Shown piece by piece: positions 1 through 6,111 of a stretch of 6,111 nucleotides of DNA. Every line of letters begins with the position of its first letter. The first letter of the stretch is position 1. The notes beneath the pieces were generated by a model that worked only from the letters and a program-made list of their open reading frames with translations, was not told the origin of the DNA and searched no databases. Origin of the DNA: Clostridia bacterium (GTDB lineage Bacteria; Bacillota_A; Clostridia; UMGS1810). The DNA lies in the NCBI GenBank assembly GCA_017437345.1, contig JAFSBJ010000032.1, positions 1-6,111 on the forward strand, in the 5' to 3' direction. The translations under genes and the position numbers were made by a program.

Positions 1-25
1 ATACGGGTGTTACACCAAGCGAATA

Positions 26-69
26 TAGAAAAAAGAATTCATAGACATTACTATGAATTCTTTTTTCTA
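26..69 (-). terminator. Rho-independent terminator, probably bidirectional
   Basis: The sequence shows a perfect 19-base-pair inverted repeat (arms 26-44 and 51-69) with a 6-base loop. The core stem is GAATTCATAG/CTATGAATTC, flanked by a run of six A on one side and six T on the other. Read on the minus strand it gives a hairpin followed by a U tract, about 30 bases after the stop codon of the sensor-like gene, so it probably ends that operon. The symmetry means it could equally stop transcription entering from the left edge. The 25 bases to its left are too few to identify a neighbouring gene. Confidence 0.87.
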
Positions 70-98
70 ATCTTTATTTAATTCTTTTATAAATTTCA

Positions 99-1520
99 TT
101 ACCTTATCAAATCAAAAATATCTTTTGAATCAATACCAAAATAGCCAAGCAATTCTGAGTTATCACCATCGCTATAGTCATAGTAGGTTCCATTTGACAC
201 AAAAACAGCGCAACTATCTGTTGCAAGGCTGACTGTCCCCTTTTCACCGTCACTTTTGGTTATTACAATAACACCGCCTATGGGACAATCGGTTTGATAT
301 TTGATTAGTTTAGCGGCAGAAAGCATATTTTCCACATTTTTAAGATTACCTCTTACCACCAAGGGATATACAGTGTTTTTTATTATAAGCTCAGCATCAA
401 TTATATCTTTTATATCCTCAGGGTTAAGGTTTTCATGATTTAGATTCTGGCTAATATACATCAGTTTATTTATTTCAAAATACTCCTCTTTACTCAAGTC
501 GGATGAGAAAACCAATTCCAAATCATAGTTATCAATCACATATAGTCTTGGATAAGAATCTCCATTTTTAGAAATTTGATAAGTTAGTATATTGTAATTT
601 CTATCTTTAACATCAATATGCTTTAGCTGTTTTGTTTCTCCTAATTTATTTAAAACAGACCTCAACACATCTTCATTTACCTCCCAGCCCCAACCGCTAT
701 TTACTATAATTTTTTCGCCTTTAGACAATGTTTTATTTATTAGGTCGACTTTCTGTTGCGAAGCTGTTGTATGGTCATCACCAAAGACATAGACAAATTC
801 TTGCTTGTTTGCTTCATTATTATGGACAATAGCCATCTGAATTGCACCTATTACGCTATCCTGAACAGTCAGATAATATGTCTTACCATCTCTTTCTATT
901 ATGCCATTCCCTACCCAGCCTTGTGCATTATCTACAGTTGATTTTTCTGAATGATATGGGAATAATTCAATTATATCTGGGATATTACCTTGTTTTACTT
1001 TTCCTGATACAAGGTCAATAACATAGCTATCGAAGTTTTTAATCTGCTTCTGATTTCCGCCATTTACAAGATATGCATATTTACCGTCTTTATCTACCTT
1101 GAATTCTGTGTAGCAATCACCCTGGCTATCGCCTGCAATATTTAATGTATCAAGATTTATTTTATGGACTATCTCTTTATTTTTTCTATCAACAACAAAA
1201 AAGCCTTCAAGATAATGAAATACAATTTTTTCATCATCAACATAGTCAAGACTTGCCATAACAGAGCCTATGGGACGATTTATATAGTCGGAAAACTGTT
1301 CATCGGTCATTTTACAGTTATCCGAGTTATTTACAGCTATAATAAGCGAAACAGCTATTATTGCAGCTATAACTATGCTAAGCAAAGCTATGCTGAAGAG
1401 TTTTGTGTTTTTTCCATTATCAGAGCGGATTTTTAGAAATCTGATTTGCAGTTTTTTCTTATCCATACTCATTTTGGTTGTGAACATCTTTTCAAACATA
1501 TAATTTCGCCTACCTTTCAT
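99..1520 (-). CDS. BlaR1-like sensor half: single-pass membrane protein with large extracytoplasmic domain
   Basis: This 473-residue protein starts with a basic cytoplasmic segment (residues 1-40, rich in K and R) and has one strong membrane helix at about 41-63, then about 410 residues predicted outside. The segment MFTTKMSMDKKKLQIRF (8-24) resembles the linker that follows the M56 protease domain in BlaR1-like proteins, so the helix would correspond to the fourth BlaR1 helix. The outer part has beta-rich stretches (95-180, with a DGKYAYLV strand) suggestive of propeller-like repeats. A C-terminal segment (about 385-470) holds DCP at 411-413 and ATDSC at 433-437, resembling, from memory, C-terminal domains of other Firmicute M56 receptors. 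Outer cysteines are C69, C136, C412 and C437. I see no convincing penicillin-binding active site (no KTG/KSG; the only SxxK noticed is cytoplasmic, at 18-21), so beta-lactam sensing is not supported. The ATG overlaps the stop of the M56 gene (ATGA). Another possible start is residue 8 (1497-1499), preceded by AAAGGTAGG. The ligand is unknown. Confidence 0.75.
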   Translation of the reverse strand: MKGRRNYMFEKMFTTKMSMDKKKLQIRFLKIRSDNGKNTKLFSIALLSIVIAAIIAVSLIIAVNNSDNCKMTDEQFSDYINRPIGSVMASLDYVDDEKIVFHYLEGFFVVDRKNKEIVHKINLDTLNIAGDSQGDCYTEFKVDKDGKYAYLVNGGNQKQIKNFDSYVIDLVSGKVKQGNIPDIIELFPYHSEKSTVDNAQGWVGNGIIERDGKTYYLTVQDSVIGAIQMAIVHNNEANKQEFVYVFGDDHTTASQQKVDLINKTLSKGEKIIVNSGWGWEVNEDVLRSVLNKLGETKQLKHIDVKDRNYNILTYQISKNGDSYPRLYVIDNYDLELVFSSDLSKEEYFEINKLMYISQNLNHENLNPEDIKDIIDAELIIKNTVYPLVVRGNLKNVENMLSAAKLIKYQTDCPIGGVIVITKSDGEKGTVSLATDSCAVFVSNGTYYDYSDGDNSELLGYFGIDSKDIFDLIR

Positions 1521-2344
1521 TCTACCAATTCTAAAATTGTTTTCATATACAGTTTTTGTTGTTCTTCACTCATATTTTTGGTTACTTCCATATCACATGA
1601 AATCTCACAAGCCTCACTCAAATTTGCGCTTAACAGATATGCAAAAGGATTAAACCAATGAATAGCATTGACAAACAAAGCAAACCACTTTACAATTAAA
1701 TCTTTTCTTTTATAGTGAGTTAATTCGTGAAGGTAAATCAATCTCATCATATTGTTTGAAATTTGTCTGCATGGCATATATACCACAGGAAAGAAAACGC
1801 CTACAAGCATCGGAGAAGCTATATCCGACGACATTCTTACCCTTATGTTACGGTGTATTTTTAATTCTTTTTTTACATCAAGTAGCACCGGACTATTTTC
1901 CAGTAATATAGAATTCTTCCTTCTCCGGAATATGTAGACAAAATAGCTTATTAAAGCTACCAGAAGAAAAACCGATACACCAAATATCCAGATTACTGTG
2001 GCAAGGTCAAATAGCTTTATTTTAACATTTTGCGGAAGATTAATTTTTCTTTCTGTTACGGGCAATGTGTCGGAGGTTTCCGCAGGCGGAATATTAACAT
2101 CAAAAGTTTTGCTGTCGTTTTGCGATGCTTCCATATTTGTTATATGACGGATTTTTTGCACCCCATCATCCGGGATAAGATTATAGGTGGGTATAAGCAT
2201 TGTGAGTAGTGCTACTATCCATGCATAATACTGCCATTTAGCAGGAAACTTTTTCATCGTGATGGGTTTAAGAAATAACAAAAATAGTGTTACAACGGAG
2301 CCAAGAACACTTAAAATAAGAACTGTTTTAAAAAGAGTGTTCAT
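1517..2344 (-). CDS. M56-family (BlaR1/MecR1-type) membrane zinc metalloprotease, lacking the sensor domain
   Basis: From the ATG at 2342-2344 this is a 275-residue integral membrane protease. Numbered from that start, hydrophobic helices lie at about 3-25, 37-57 and 114-139, followed by the conserved loop SPMLVGVFFPVVYMP (177-191), the zinc site HELTH (206-210) in HELTHYKRKD, a hydrophobic WFNP segment near 218-238, and EISCD, whose E247 is the likely third zinc ligand. In BlaR1/MecR1, a signal from the outer domain activates this cytoplasmic protease, which leads to loss of the BlaI/MecI repressor. That role is inferred here from the repressor gene directly upstream. The protein ends just after the zinc domain, whereas BlaR1 continues into a fourth helix and sensor; these appear in the next gene with a 4-base overlap. 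The start is chosen because GGAGTG (2350-2355) sits 5 bases before ATG. The longer reading from TTG at 2360-2362, giving 281 residues, has no good ribosome binding site. Confidence 0.9.
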   Translation of the reverse strand: MNTLFKTVLILSVLGSVVTLFLLFLKPITMKKFPAKWQYYAWIVALLTMLIPTYNLIPDDGVQKIRHITNMEASQNDSKTFDVNIPPAETSDTLPVTERKINLPQNVKIKLFDLATVIWIFGVSVFLLVALISYFVYIFRRRKNSILLENSPVLLDVKKELKIHRNIRVRMSSDIASPMLVGVFFPVVYMPCRQISNNMMRLIYLHELTHYKRKDLIVKWFALFVNAIHWFNPFAYLLSANLSEACEISCDMEVTKNMSEEQQKLYMKTILELVE

Positions 2345-2348
2345 AAAA

Positions 2349-2720
2349 TCACTCCAATTCAAACATTTTCTTCAGCTCAGATACATCGTCTTTTGAAAGC
2401 TTTTTATTTTCGTAAAGTGCTGCAACAAGATTTTTAACAGAGCCTTTATAGATTTTACTAAGAAGATTTTCTGTTTCATCAAGAGCATATTCACTCTGCC
2501 CCAGAACCGGAAAATAATAATTCACCTTACCTTTTTTATCACAGGATACAACGCCTTTTTTTAAAAGACGCGACATAAAGGTTGCAACGGTGGATGCTGT
2601 CCAGTCATTGCTTTTAAGCTCTTTTATAATATCTGAAACTGTAAGCTTTTCACTACTTTTCCATAAAATACACATAATTTCATATTCTGCATCTGTTATA
2701 GTTTGTTTTACAACTGACAT
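2349..2720 (-). CDS. BlaI/MecI/CopY-family transcriptional repressor
   Basis: This 123-residue protein has the usual length of the family. The N-terminal winged helix (about 7-72) has the typical pattern ITDAEYEIMCILW, then TVSDIIKEL, the recognition-helix region DWTASTVATFMSRLLKKG (39-56) and a wing ending in KVNYYFPV. The C-terminal helical part (about 78-123: a YALDETENLLSKIYKGS segment, then LSKDDVSELKKMF) is the dimerisation region. Such repressors bind TACA/TGTA dyads as dimers and are inactivated when a partner membrane protease is activated. Two dyads in its own promoter imply autoregulation of the operon. At the position matching the Asn-Phe cleavage pair of staphylococcal BlaI and MecI, my manual alignment puts Ala101-Leu102, so a different cut may be used. 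AGGAG (2727-2731) lies 6 bases before the ATG. The family call is firm. The stimulus and regulon are not known, and a link to beta-lactams should not be assumed. Confidence 0.93.
   Translation of the reverse strand: MSVVKQTITDAEYEIMCILWKSSEKLTVSDIIKELKSNDWTASTVATFMSRLLKKGVVSCDKKGKVNYYFPVLGQSEYALDETENLLSKIYKGSVKNLVAALYENKKLSKDDVSELKKMFELE
2350..2355 (-). promoter_or_regulatory. Ribosome binding site deciding the M56 protease start
   Basis: GGAGTG on the minus strand lies 5 bases before the ATG at 2342-2344 and overlaps the stop codon of the repressor gene. It favours this ATG over the in-frame TTG 18 bases upstream. It also implies translational coupling, because ribosomes finishing the repressor stop only 4 bases before the ATG. 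Confidence 0.75.
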
Positions 2721-2740
2721 AATATCTCTCCTTTTTAATC

Positions 2741-2760
2741 ATATCTACATTTGTGGATAT
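2741..2760. promoter_or_regulatory. Operator 1, BlaI/CopY-type dyad at the transcription start
   Basis: The 20 bases ATATCTACATTTGTGGATAT form a near-perfect palindrome about a central TT, with 8 of 9 positions in each arm complementary. The core is TACA-TT-TGTG, close to the TACAnnTGTA pattern recognised by BlaI/MecI/CopY repressors. It overlaps the predicted transcription start of the repressor operon (about 2758), so bound repressor would block initiation. Confidence 0.82.
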
Positions 2761-2764
2761 ATTG

Positions 2765-2793
2765 ATTGTATCATTTATATCTACATTTGTCAA
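2765..2793 (-). promoter_or_regulatory. Sigma-A-type promoter of the repressor/protease/sensor operon
   Basis: On the minus strand TTGACA (2788-2793, a perfect -35) is followed after exactly 17 bases by TACAAT (2765-2770, five of six matches to the -10 consensus). Transcription would start near 2758, giving a leader of about 38 bases before the repressor ATG. Both operators overlap this promoter, so a strong promoter is held under repression. Confidence 0.88.
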
Positions 2794-2796
2794 TAT
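2777..2796. promoter_or_regulatory. Operator 2, BlaI/CopY-type dyad over the -35 element
   Basis: ATATCTACATTTGTCAATAT repeats the first 14 bases of operator 1 exactly, 36 bases away in direct orientation. Seven of 9 arm positions are complementary. The degenerate half contains the complement of the TTGACA -35 box, which explains the departure from symmetry. Binding here would cover the -35 and most of the spacer. Confidence 0.82.
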
Positions 2797-2802
2797 AGCT
2801 TT

Positions 2803-2844
2803 AAAAATAAATCCTGCCCTATAGAAAGAGCAGGATTTATTTTT
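2803..2844 (-). terminator. Rho-independent terminator of pgi
   Basis: Perfect 15-base inverted repeat (arms 2803-2817 and 2830-2844) around a 12-base loop. The inner stem is ATCCTGC/GCAGGAT, and the outer A/T-rich part provides the U tract on the minus strand. It begins 7 bases beyond the pgi stop codon and ends 9 bases before the -35 of the next operon. It therefore separates pgi transcription from the repressor operon. Confidence 0.9.
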
Positions 2845-2851
2845 TACACTA

Positions 2852-4183
2852 TTATAATCTTTCTTTTAATTCTTTTGAGAGTTCTTCATAGCCGGGTTTA
2901 CCGAGAAGCGCAAACATATTCTTTTTATATGCTTCAACACCGGGCTGATTAAAGGGATTTACCCCTAAAATATATCCGCTTATTGCACAAGCTTTTTCAA
3001 AGAAATAGCAAAGTGCGCCAAAGTAATACGGGGTTAATTCGGGGATATTTATGATGATATTGGGAACTTCGCCATCTGTGTGGGCTAAAAGTGTGCCTTG
3101 GAATGCCTTGTTATTTACCTCATCAACACTCATACCGGCAAGAAAATTAAGACCATCTATATTTTCTTCATCAAATGGGAATTCAAGGTCTTTTTTGGGT
3201 TTCTGAACATTCAGAACAGTTTCAAAAAGAATTCTTCTGCCTTCCTGTATGTATTGTCCCATAGAATGAAGGTCTGTTGAAAAGCTTACTGATGCAGGGA
3301 AAATACCTCTGTTGTCTTTTCCTTCGCTTTCGCCATAGAGCTGTTTCCACCATTCTGAGATAAATGTGAGGCAAGGTTCGTAGTTAACCATAAGCTCAAT
3401 GCATTTACCTTTGCGGTTTAAGATATTTCTTATGGCAGCATACTGATAGCAGATATTTTCTTCATAGGGCTTTTCAAAATCCTTTCTGGCATCCTGAGCA
3501 CCCTTTAACATATCGTCTATATCTATTCCTGCTGCAGCAATCGGAAGAAGACCAACAGCTGTTAAAACAGAAAATCTGCCGCCAACATCATCCGGAATAA
3601 CAAAGGTTTCATATCCTTCTTTATCGGCAAAGGTTTTAAGGGCTCCCCTTGCTTTATCTGTGGTAGCATAAATTCTTTTTTTCGCTTCTTCTTCGCCATA
3701 TTTTTCTATAAGAATTGAGCGAAGGATTCTGAAAGCCAGAGCAGGCTCTGTTGTTGTGCCTGATTTTGAAATTATATTAACGCTGAAATCTTTATCCTTT
3801 AAAAGGTTTATAACATCTGCAAGATATGATGAGCTGATTGAATTTCCGGCAAAGATAATCATTGGAGTTTTTCTTTCGGGAGAATAATTGTAGAAAGAAT
3901 CTGTAAGCATTTCTATTGCTGCTTTTGCTCCAAGATAAGAGCCGCCAATACCAACAACTACCAACACATCAGAATCACTCTGAATCTTTTTAGCTGCTTT
4001 TTTTATGCGGTCAAATTCCTCCTTATCATAATTAACAGGAAGGTCAACCCATCCTAAAAAATCGCTACCGGCACCTGTTCGGCTGTTTAACACATTTTCA
4101 GCCATCTGAACGCTGGAGCGCATATTGGCGATTTCTTCTTCTGACACAAAAGAAGAGAGTTTTGACAAGTCTAAACTAAGCAT
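2852..4183 (-). CDS. pgi: Glucose-6-phosphate isomerase
   Basis: Cytoplasmic enzyme of glycolysis and gluconeogenesis that interconverts glucose 6-phosphate and fructose 6-phosphate. The 443-residue length matches the short Bacillus/Clostridium form rather than the roughly 550-residue form of E. coli and animals. Visible landmarks in order are [13 protein letters not shown] (37-49), the sugar-phosphate-binding SIS region with GIGGS (78-82) and [14 protein letters not shown] (139-152), the family signature DDVGGRFS (198-205), GESEGK with probable catalytic base E285, TDLHSMGQ with H306, AHTDGEVPN (367-375) and the C-terminal GVEAYK with K420. The E, H and K correspond to the known active-site residues of the family. 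Domain order and ends look complete. The ATG has GGAGGT 8 bases upstream. It has its own predicted promoter after gpsA, and with no clear terminator in that gap, read-through from gpsA is also possible. Confidence 0.98.
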   Translation of the reverse strand: MLSLDLSKLSSFVSEEEIANMRSSVQMAENVLNSRTGAGSDFLGWVDLPVNYDKEEFDRIKKAAKKIQSDSDVLVVVGIGGSYLGAKAAIEMLTDSFYNYSPERKTPMIIFAGNSISSSYLADVINLLKDKDFSVNIISKSGTTTEPALAFRILRSILIEKYGEEEAKKRIYATTDKARGALKTFADKEGYETFVIPDDVGGRFSVLTAVGLLPIAAAGIDIDDMLKGAQDARKDFEKPYEENICYQYAAIRNILNRKGKCIELMVNYEPCLTFISEWWKQLYGESEGKDNRGIFPASVSFSTDLHSMGQYIQEGRRILFETVLNVQKPKKDLEFPFDEENIDGLNFLAGMSVDEVNNKAFQGTLLAHTDGEVPNIIINIPELTPYYFGALCYFFEKACAISGYILGVNPFNQPGVEAYKKNMFALLGKPGYEELSKELKERL

Positions 4184-4191
4184 TATACAAT

Positions 4192-4197
4192 ACCTCC
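4192..4197 (-). promoter_or_regulatory. Ribosome binding site of pgi
   Basis: GGAGGT lies 8 bases before the pgi ATG at 4181-4183. It is a near-perfect Shine-Dalgarno sequence at good spacing and confirms the chosen start. Confidence 0.85.
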
Positions 4198-4232
4198 AAA
4201 GTTATTTTAAATATTTAATAAAGTTTTATTAC

Positions 4233-4261
4233 ATCCTATCACATTACAACTGTAATTTCAA
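4233..4261 (-). promoter_or_regulatory. Candidate sigma-A promoter of pgi
   Basis: On the minus strand TTGAAA (4256-4261; five of six) and TAGGAT (4233-4238; four of six) are separated by 17 bases. The -10 is preceded by TG one base upstream, an extended -10 feature. The predicted start near 4226 leaves a leader of about 43 bases. The match is moderate and the region is AT-rich, so a chance match is possible, but the spacing and the 106-base gap after gpsA support it. Confidence 0.6.
4243..4256. promoter_or_regulatory. Perfect 14-base palindrome in the pgi promoter spacer (possible operator)
   Basis: ATTACA-AC-TGTAAT has fully complementary 6-base arms. Its core TACAacTGTA fits the TACAnnTGTA pattern of BlaI/MecI/CopY operators exactly, better than either dyad at the repressor operon here. 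It fills most of the spacer between the proposed -35 and -10 and touches the -35 by one base, a position where a bound protein would block RNA polymerase. Whether the nearby repressor binds it is an inference. The flanking bases differ from the ATATC arms of operators 1 and 2. Confidence 0.45.
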
Positions 4262-4289
4262 TATAATATGACAAATTTTATTAAAAATA

Positions 4290-5282
4290 TCAGAATTCCT
4301 GCTTGCTGACACGATTCATAAGGTCTTTGACAGCTTTTGCAGGGTCTTTACCATTATTCAATACATTATATGCTTCAGTAACGATGGGCATGTCTACATT
4401 GTATTTTTTTGAAAGCTCATATGCAGCATTACAGTTTACTATTCCTTCAACAACCATGTTTACTTCTGCTATGGCTTCATGAGGAGTTTTTCCTTTTCCG
4501 ATAAGAATTCCCGCACGCCTGTTTCTCGAATGCATACTTGTGCAGGTGACTATTAAATCACCAATTCCACTAAGACCCCAGAAGGTTTCAGCTGATGCAC
4601 CCATCTTTATGCCAAGAGATGCAATTTCTTTTATGCCGCGTGTCATAAGGGCGGCTTTGGTGTTATCACCATAGCCTAAGCCATCCAATACACCGGCACA
4701 AAGAGCAATAACATTTTTAAGAGCACCGCCAAGTTCTACACCTAAAACATCGGTGCCTGTATAGACTCTGAAGGTTTCGCCATTGAAAACCGACTGAACA
4801 AGCTTTGCACCGGATATATCTTCACAAGCGGCAATATTTGTGGTTGGTATTCCTCTTGCAACCTCTTCTGCATGAGAAGGACCGGACATTACCGCAATCT
4901 TTGCCTGAGGGATTTCTTCGATGACAACATCGGAGAGAGTTTTAAGAGTTTTATCTTCTATTCCTTTTGATAGTATAACAACAACTGTATCTTTTGATAC
5001 ATAGGGAGACATTGAGTGAGCTGTGGAGCGGATAGCTTTGGAAGGTGTTACAAGAACAACAAGGTCTTTACCTTCAACACAGCTGATGTCATCTGTAAAC
5101 ACTATATCAGACGGAAGCGAAACTCCGGGAAGAAACTGTTTATTTTCAAGCTCTCTTCTGAGAGTATCGCTTTCTTCTTTAAGCCAGGACCACAAACTTA
5201 CCTTATGACCAAGTTTATTTAAGTGAACTGCGGCGGCTGTTCCCCATCCGCCGGAGCCGATAACAGCTATATCTTTTGACAT
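4290..5282 (-). CDS. gpsA: NAD(P)-dependent glycerol-3-phosphate dehydrogenase
   Basis: Cytoplasmic enzyme that reduces dihydroxyacetone phosphate to sn-glycerol 3-phosphate, the backbone precursor of phospholipids. At 330 residues it has normal family length. The N-terminal Rossmann fold has IGSGGWGTA (8-16, GxGxxG). Further landmarks are VTPSKAIR (78-85), LSKGIE (104-109), MSGPSHAEEVARG (132-144), ELGGALKN (183-190) with catalytic lysine K189, GYGDNTKAALMTRG (203-216), SGIGDLIVTC (238-247) and SRNRRAG (252-258). The last motifs belong to the C-terminal helical catalytic domain. Its ATG directly abuts the plsY stop (TAAATG), and GAGGTG (5289-5294) lies 6 bases upstream inside the plsY 3' end, so the two genes are almost certainly cotranscribed and coupled. 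Its product is the acceptor substrate of PlsY. Confidence 0.98.
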   Translation of the reverse strand: MSKDIAVIGSGGWGTAAAVHLNKLGHKVSLWSWLKEESDTLRRELENKQFLPGVSLPSDIVFTDDISCVEGKDLVVLVTPSKAIRSTAHSMSPYVSKDTVVVILSKGIEDKTLKTLSDVVIEEIPQAKIAVMSGPSHAEEVARGIPTTNIAACEDISGAKLVQSVFNGETFRVYTGTDVLGVELGGALKNVIALCAGVLDGLGYGDNTKAALMTRGIKEIASLGIKMGASAETFWGLSGIGDLIVTCTSMHSRNRRAGILIGKGKTPHEAIAEVNMVVEGIVNCNAAYELSKKYNVDMPIVTEAYNVLNNGKDPAKAVKDLMNRVSKQEF

Positions 5283-5918
5283 TTAATTCACCTCGGAATT
5301 TTTTGATTTAAAAAGCTTTGATTCTGTTCCGCTTATAAGTCTTTTTATATTTGCCTGGTGTTTGCATATTGCTATGATTGCTACAACAAGTGCTGAAACA
5401 AAGAAATATACATTTCCTCTGTAAAGAAAAAGAACTATGAAAGGATAGCAAAAAGCACAAACACACGACGATAAGGATACATAGTTAAACAAAGCTATAA
5501 AAACTGCAAATATCAAAACCAGAATAATGCCTATTTTCCAATCAAGAACAAAGATAACAGAGATGGATGTCATTATCCCCTTTCCACCCTTAAATCCAAA
5601 ATAAAGGGGAAAAACATGGCCAAGAACAACCGCTACGGATGATGCATACATGCAGTATTTATAATCTTCCACACCAAATGCAAGCTGAGCTATAAAGCGG
5701 GAAAGAAGAACTGCTATAATACCCTTTAAAGCATCTCCGATAACAACCATAACAGCAGCTTTGGCACCAAGAACACGAAGGGTATTTGTTGCTCCTGCAT
5801 TACCGCTTCCCTTTTGACGGATATCTTGTTGACCAAGAAGTTTTGACACTATGATGGCCGTATTTACACTACCTAAAAGATAGGAAATTATAACCGAAAT
5901 TATTAGAGAATATATCAT
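5283..5918 (-). CDS. plsY: Glycerol-3-phosphate acyltransferase (acyl-phosphate dependent)
   Basis: Integral membrane enzyme that transfers an acyl group from acyl phosphate to sn-glycerol 3-phosphate, making lysophosphatidic acid in the first committed step of bacterial phospholipid synthesis. The 211-residue length is typical. The conserved cytoplasmic motifs are all present: GSGNAGATN (37-45), GHVFPLYFGFKGGKG (100-114) and HQANIKRLISGTES (187-200), with the family's YVSLSS at 146-151. Hydrophobic helices lie at about 3-28, 53-74, 90-105, 117-150, 153-168 and 170-185. The protein ends with a short basic cytoplasmic tail. The ATG follows the der stop by one base, and its ribosome binding site (GAGGAAAGGA, 5926-5935) is inside der. 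With gpsA immediately downstream, two consecutive lipid-synthesis steps share one transcript. No internal promoter was seen. Confidence 0.97.
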   Translation of the reverse strand: MIYSLIISVIISYLLGSVNTAIIVSKLLGQQDIRQKGSGNAGATNTLRVLGAKAAVMVVIGDALKGIIAVLLSRFIAQLAFGVEDYKYCMYASSVAVVLGHVFPLYFGFKGGKGIMTSISVIFVLDWKIGIILVLIFAVFIALFNYVSLSSCVCAFCYPFIVLFLYRGNVYFFVSALVVAIIAICKHQANIKRLISGTESKLFKSKNSEVN

Positions 5919-5919
5919 A

Positions 5920-6111
5920 TTACTGATCCTTTCCTCGTTCTCTGATTATAAACTTAATCGGAGTTCCTTCAAGACCAAAGGTTTCTCTTATCTGATTTTC
6001 AATGTATCTTATATATGAAAAATGAGCCAGCTCTTTATCGTTTACAAAAAGAACAAATGTGGGTGGCTTGGTTGATGCCTGGGTAATATACATAATTTTG
6101 AGTCTTTTACC
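5920..6111 (-). CDS. der: Ribosome-assembly GTPase Der (EngA), C-terminal fragment
   Basis: Only the last 63 codons are in the window; the rest, including both GTPase domains, lies beyond the right edge. The visible part begins [20 protein letters not shown], then [30 protein letters not shown] and IRER before the stop. This is the characteristic C-terminal KH-like domain of Der, which packs between the two G domains and takes part in 50S ribosomal subunit assembly. The stop codon is one base before the plsY ATG, so der is the upstream member of the same operon. The gene is cut by the window edge and is not a pseudogene as far as can be seen. Confidence 0.95.
   Translation of the reverse strand, partial: GKRLKIMYITQASTKPPTFVLFVNDKELAHFSYIRYIENQIRETFGLEGTPIKFIIRERGKDQ

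Overview
The window looks like chromosomal DNA from a low-GC Firmicute, most likely of the class Clostridia. The sequence is AT-rich, the ribosome binding sites are strong GGAGG-type, the glucose-6-phosphate isomerase is the short Bacillus/Clostridium form, and der-plsY-gpsA is a familiar clostridial gene order. All seven recognisable genes lie on the minus strand, so transcription runs from the right edge to the left.

Right part (6111 to 4290): the 3' end of der (ribosome-assembly GTPase), then plsY and gpsA, tightly packed with 1 and 0 bases between them. GpsA makes sn-glycerol-3-phosphate and PlsY acylates it, so two consecutive steps of phospholipid synthesis are coupled in one operon. 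Next comes pgi (4183 to 2852), with its own sigma-A-like promoter and ribosome binding site in a 106-base gap. It ends in a clear hairpin terminator at 2803-2844.

Left part (2800 to 99): a separate regulatory operon. A consensus promoter (TTGACA, 17 bases, TACAAT) carries two near-palindromic 20-base operators of the BlaI/MecI/CopY type. They drive a BlaI/MecI-family repressor, an M56 (BlaR1/MecR1-type) membrane zinc metalloprotease and a single-pass membrane protein with a large outer domain. The last two look like the two halves of one BlaR1-like receptor: the zinc protease with three membrane helices in one gene, and the fourth helix plus sensor domain in the next, joined by an ATGA stop/start overlap. 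The outer domain does not look like the beta-lactam-binding (penicillin-binding-protein-like) sensor of true BlaR1, so the stimulus is unknown. A long perfect inverted repeat at 26-69 terminates this operon.

The most interesting points are the split receptor with a non-beta-lactam sensor, the twin operators, a perfect TACA-AC-TGTA palindrome in the spacer of the pgi promoter that could be another target of this repressor class, and the altered residue pair at the expected repressor cleavage position. No RNA gene, CRISPR array, insertion sequence or phage gene was seen. No gene-free stretch exceeds about 135 bases.
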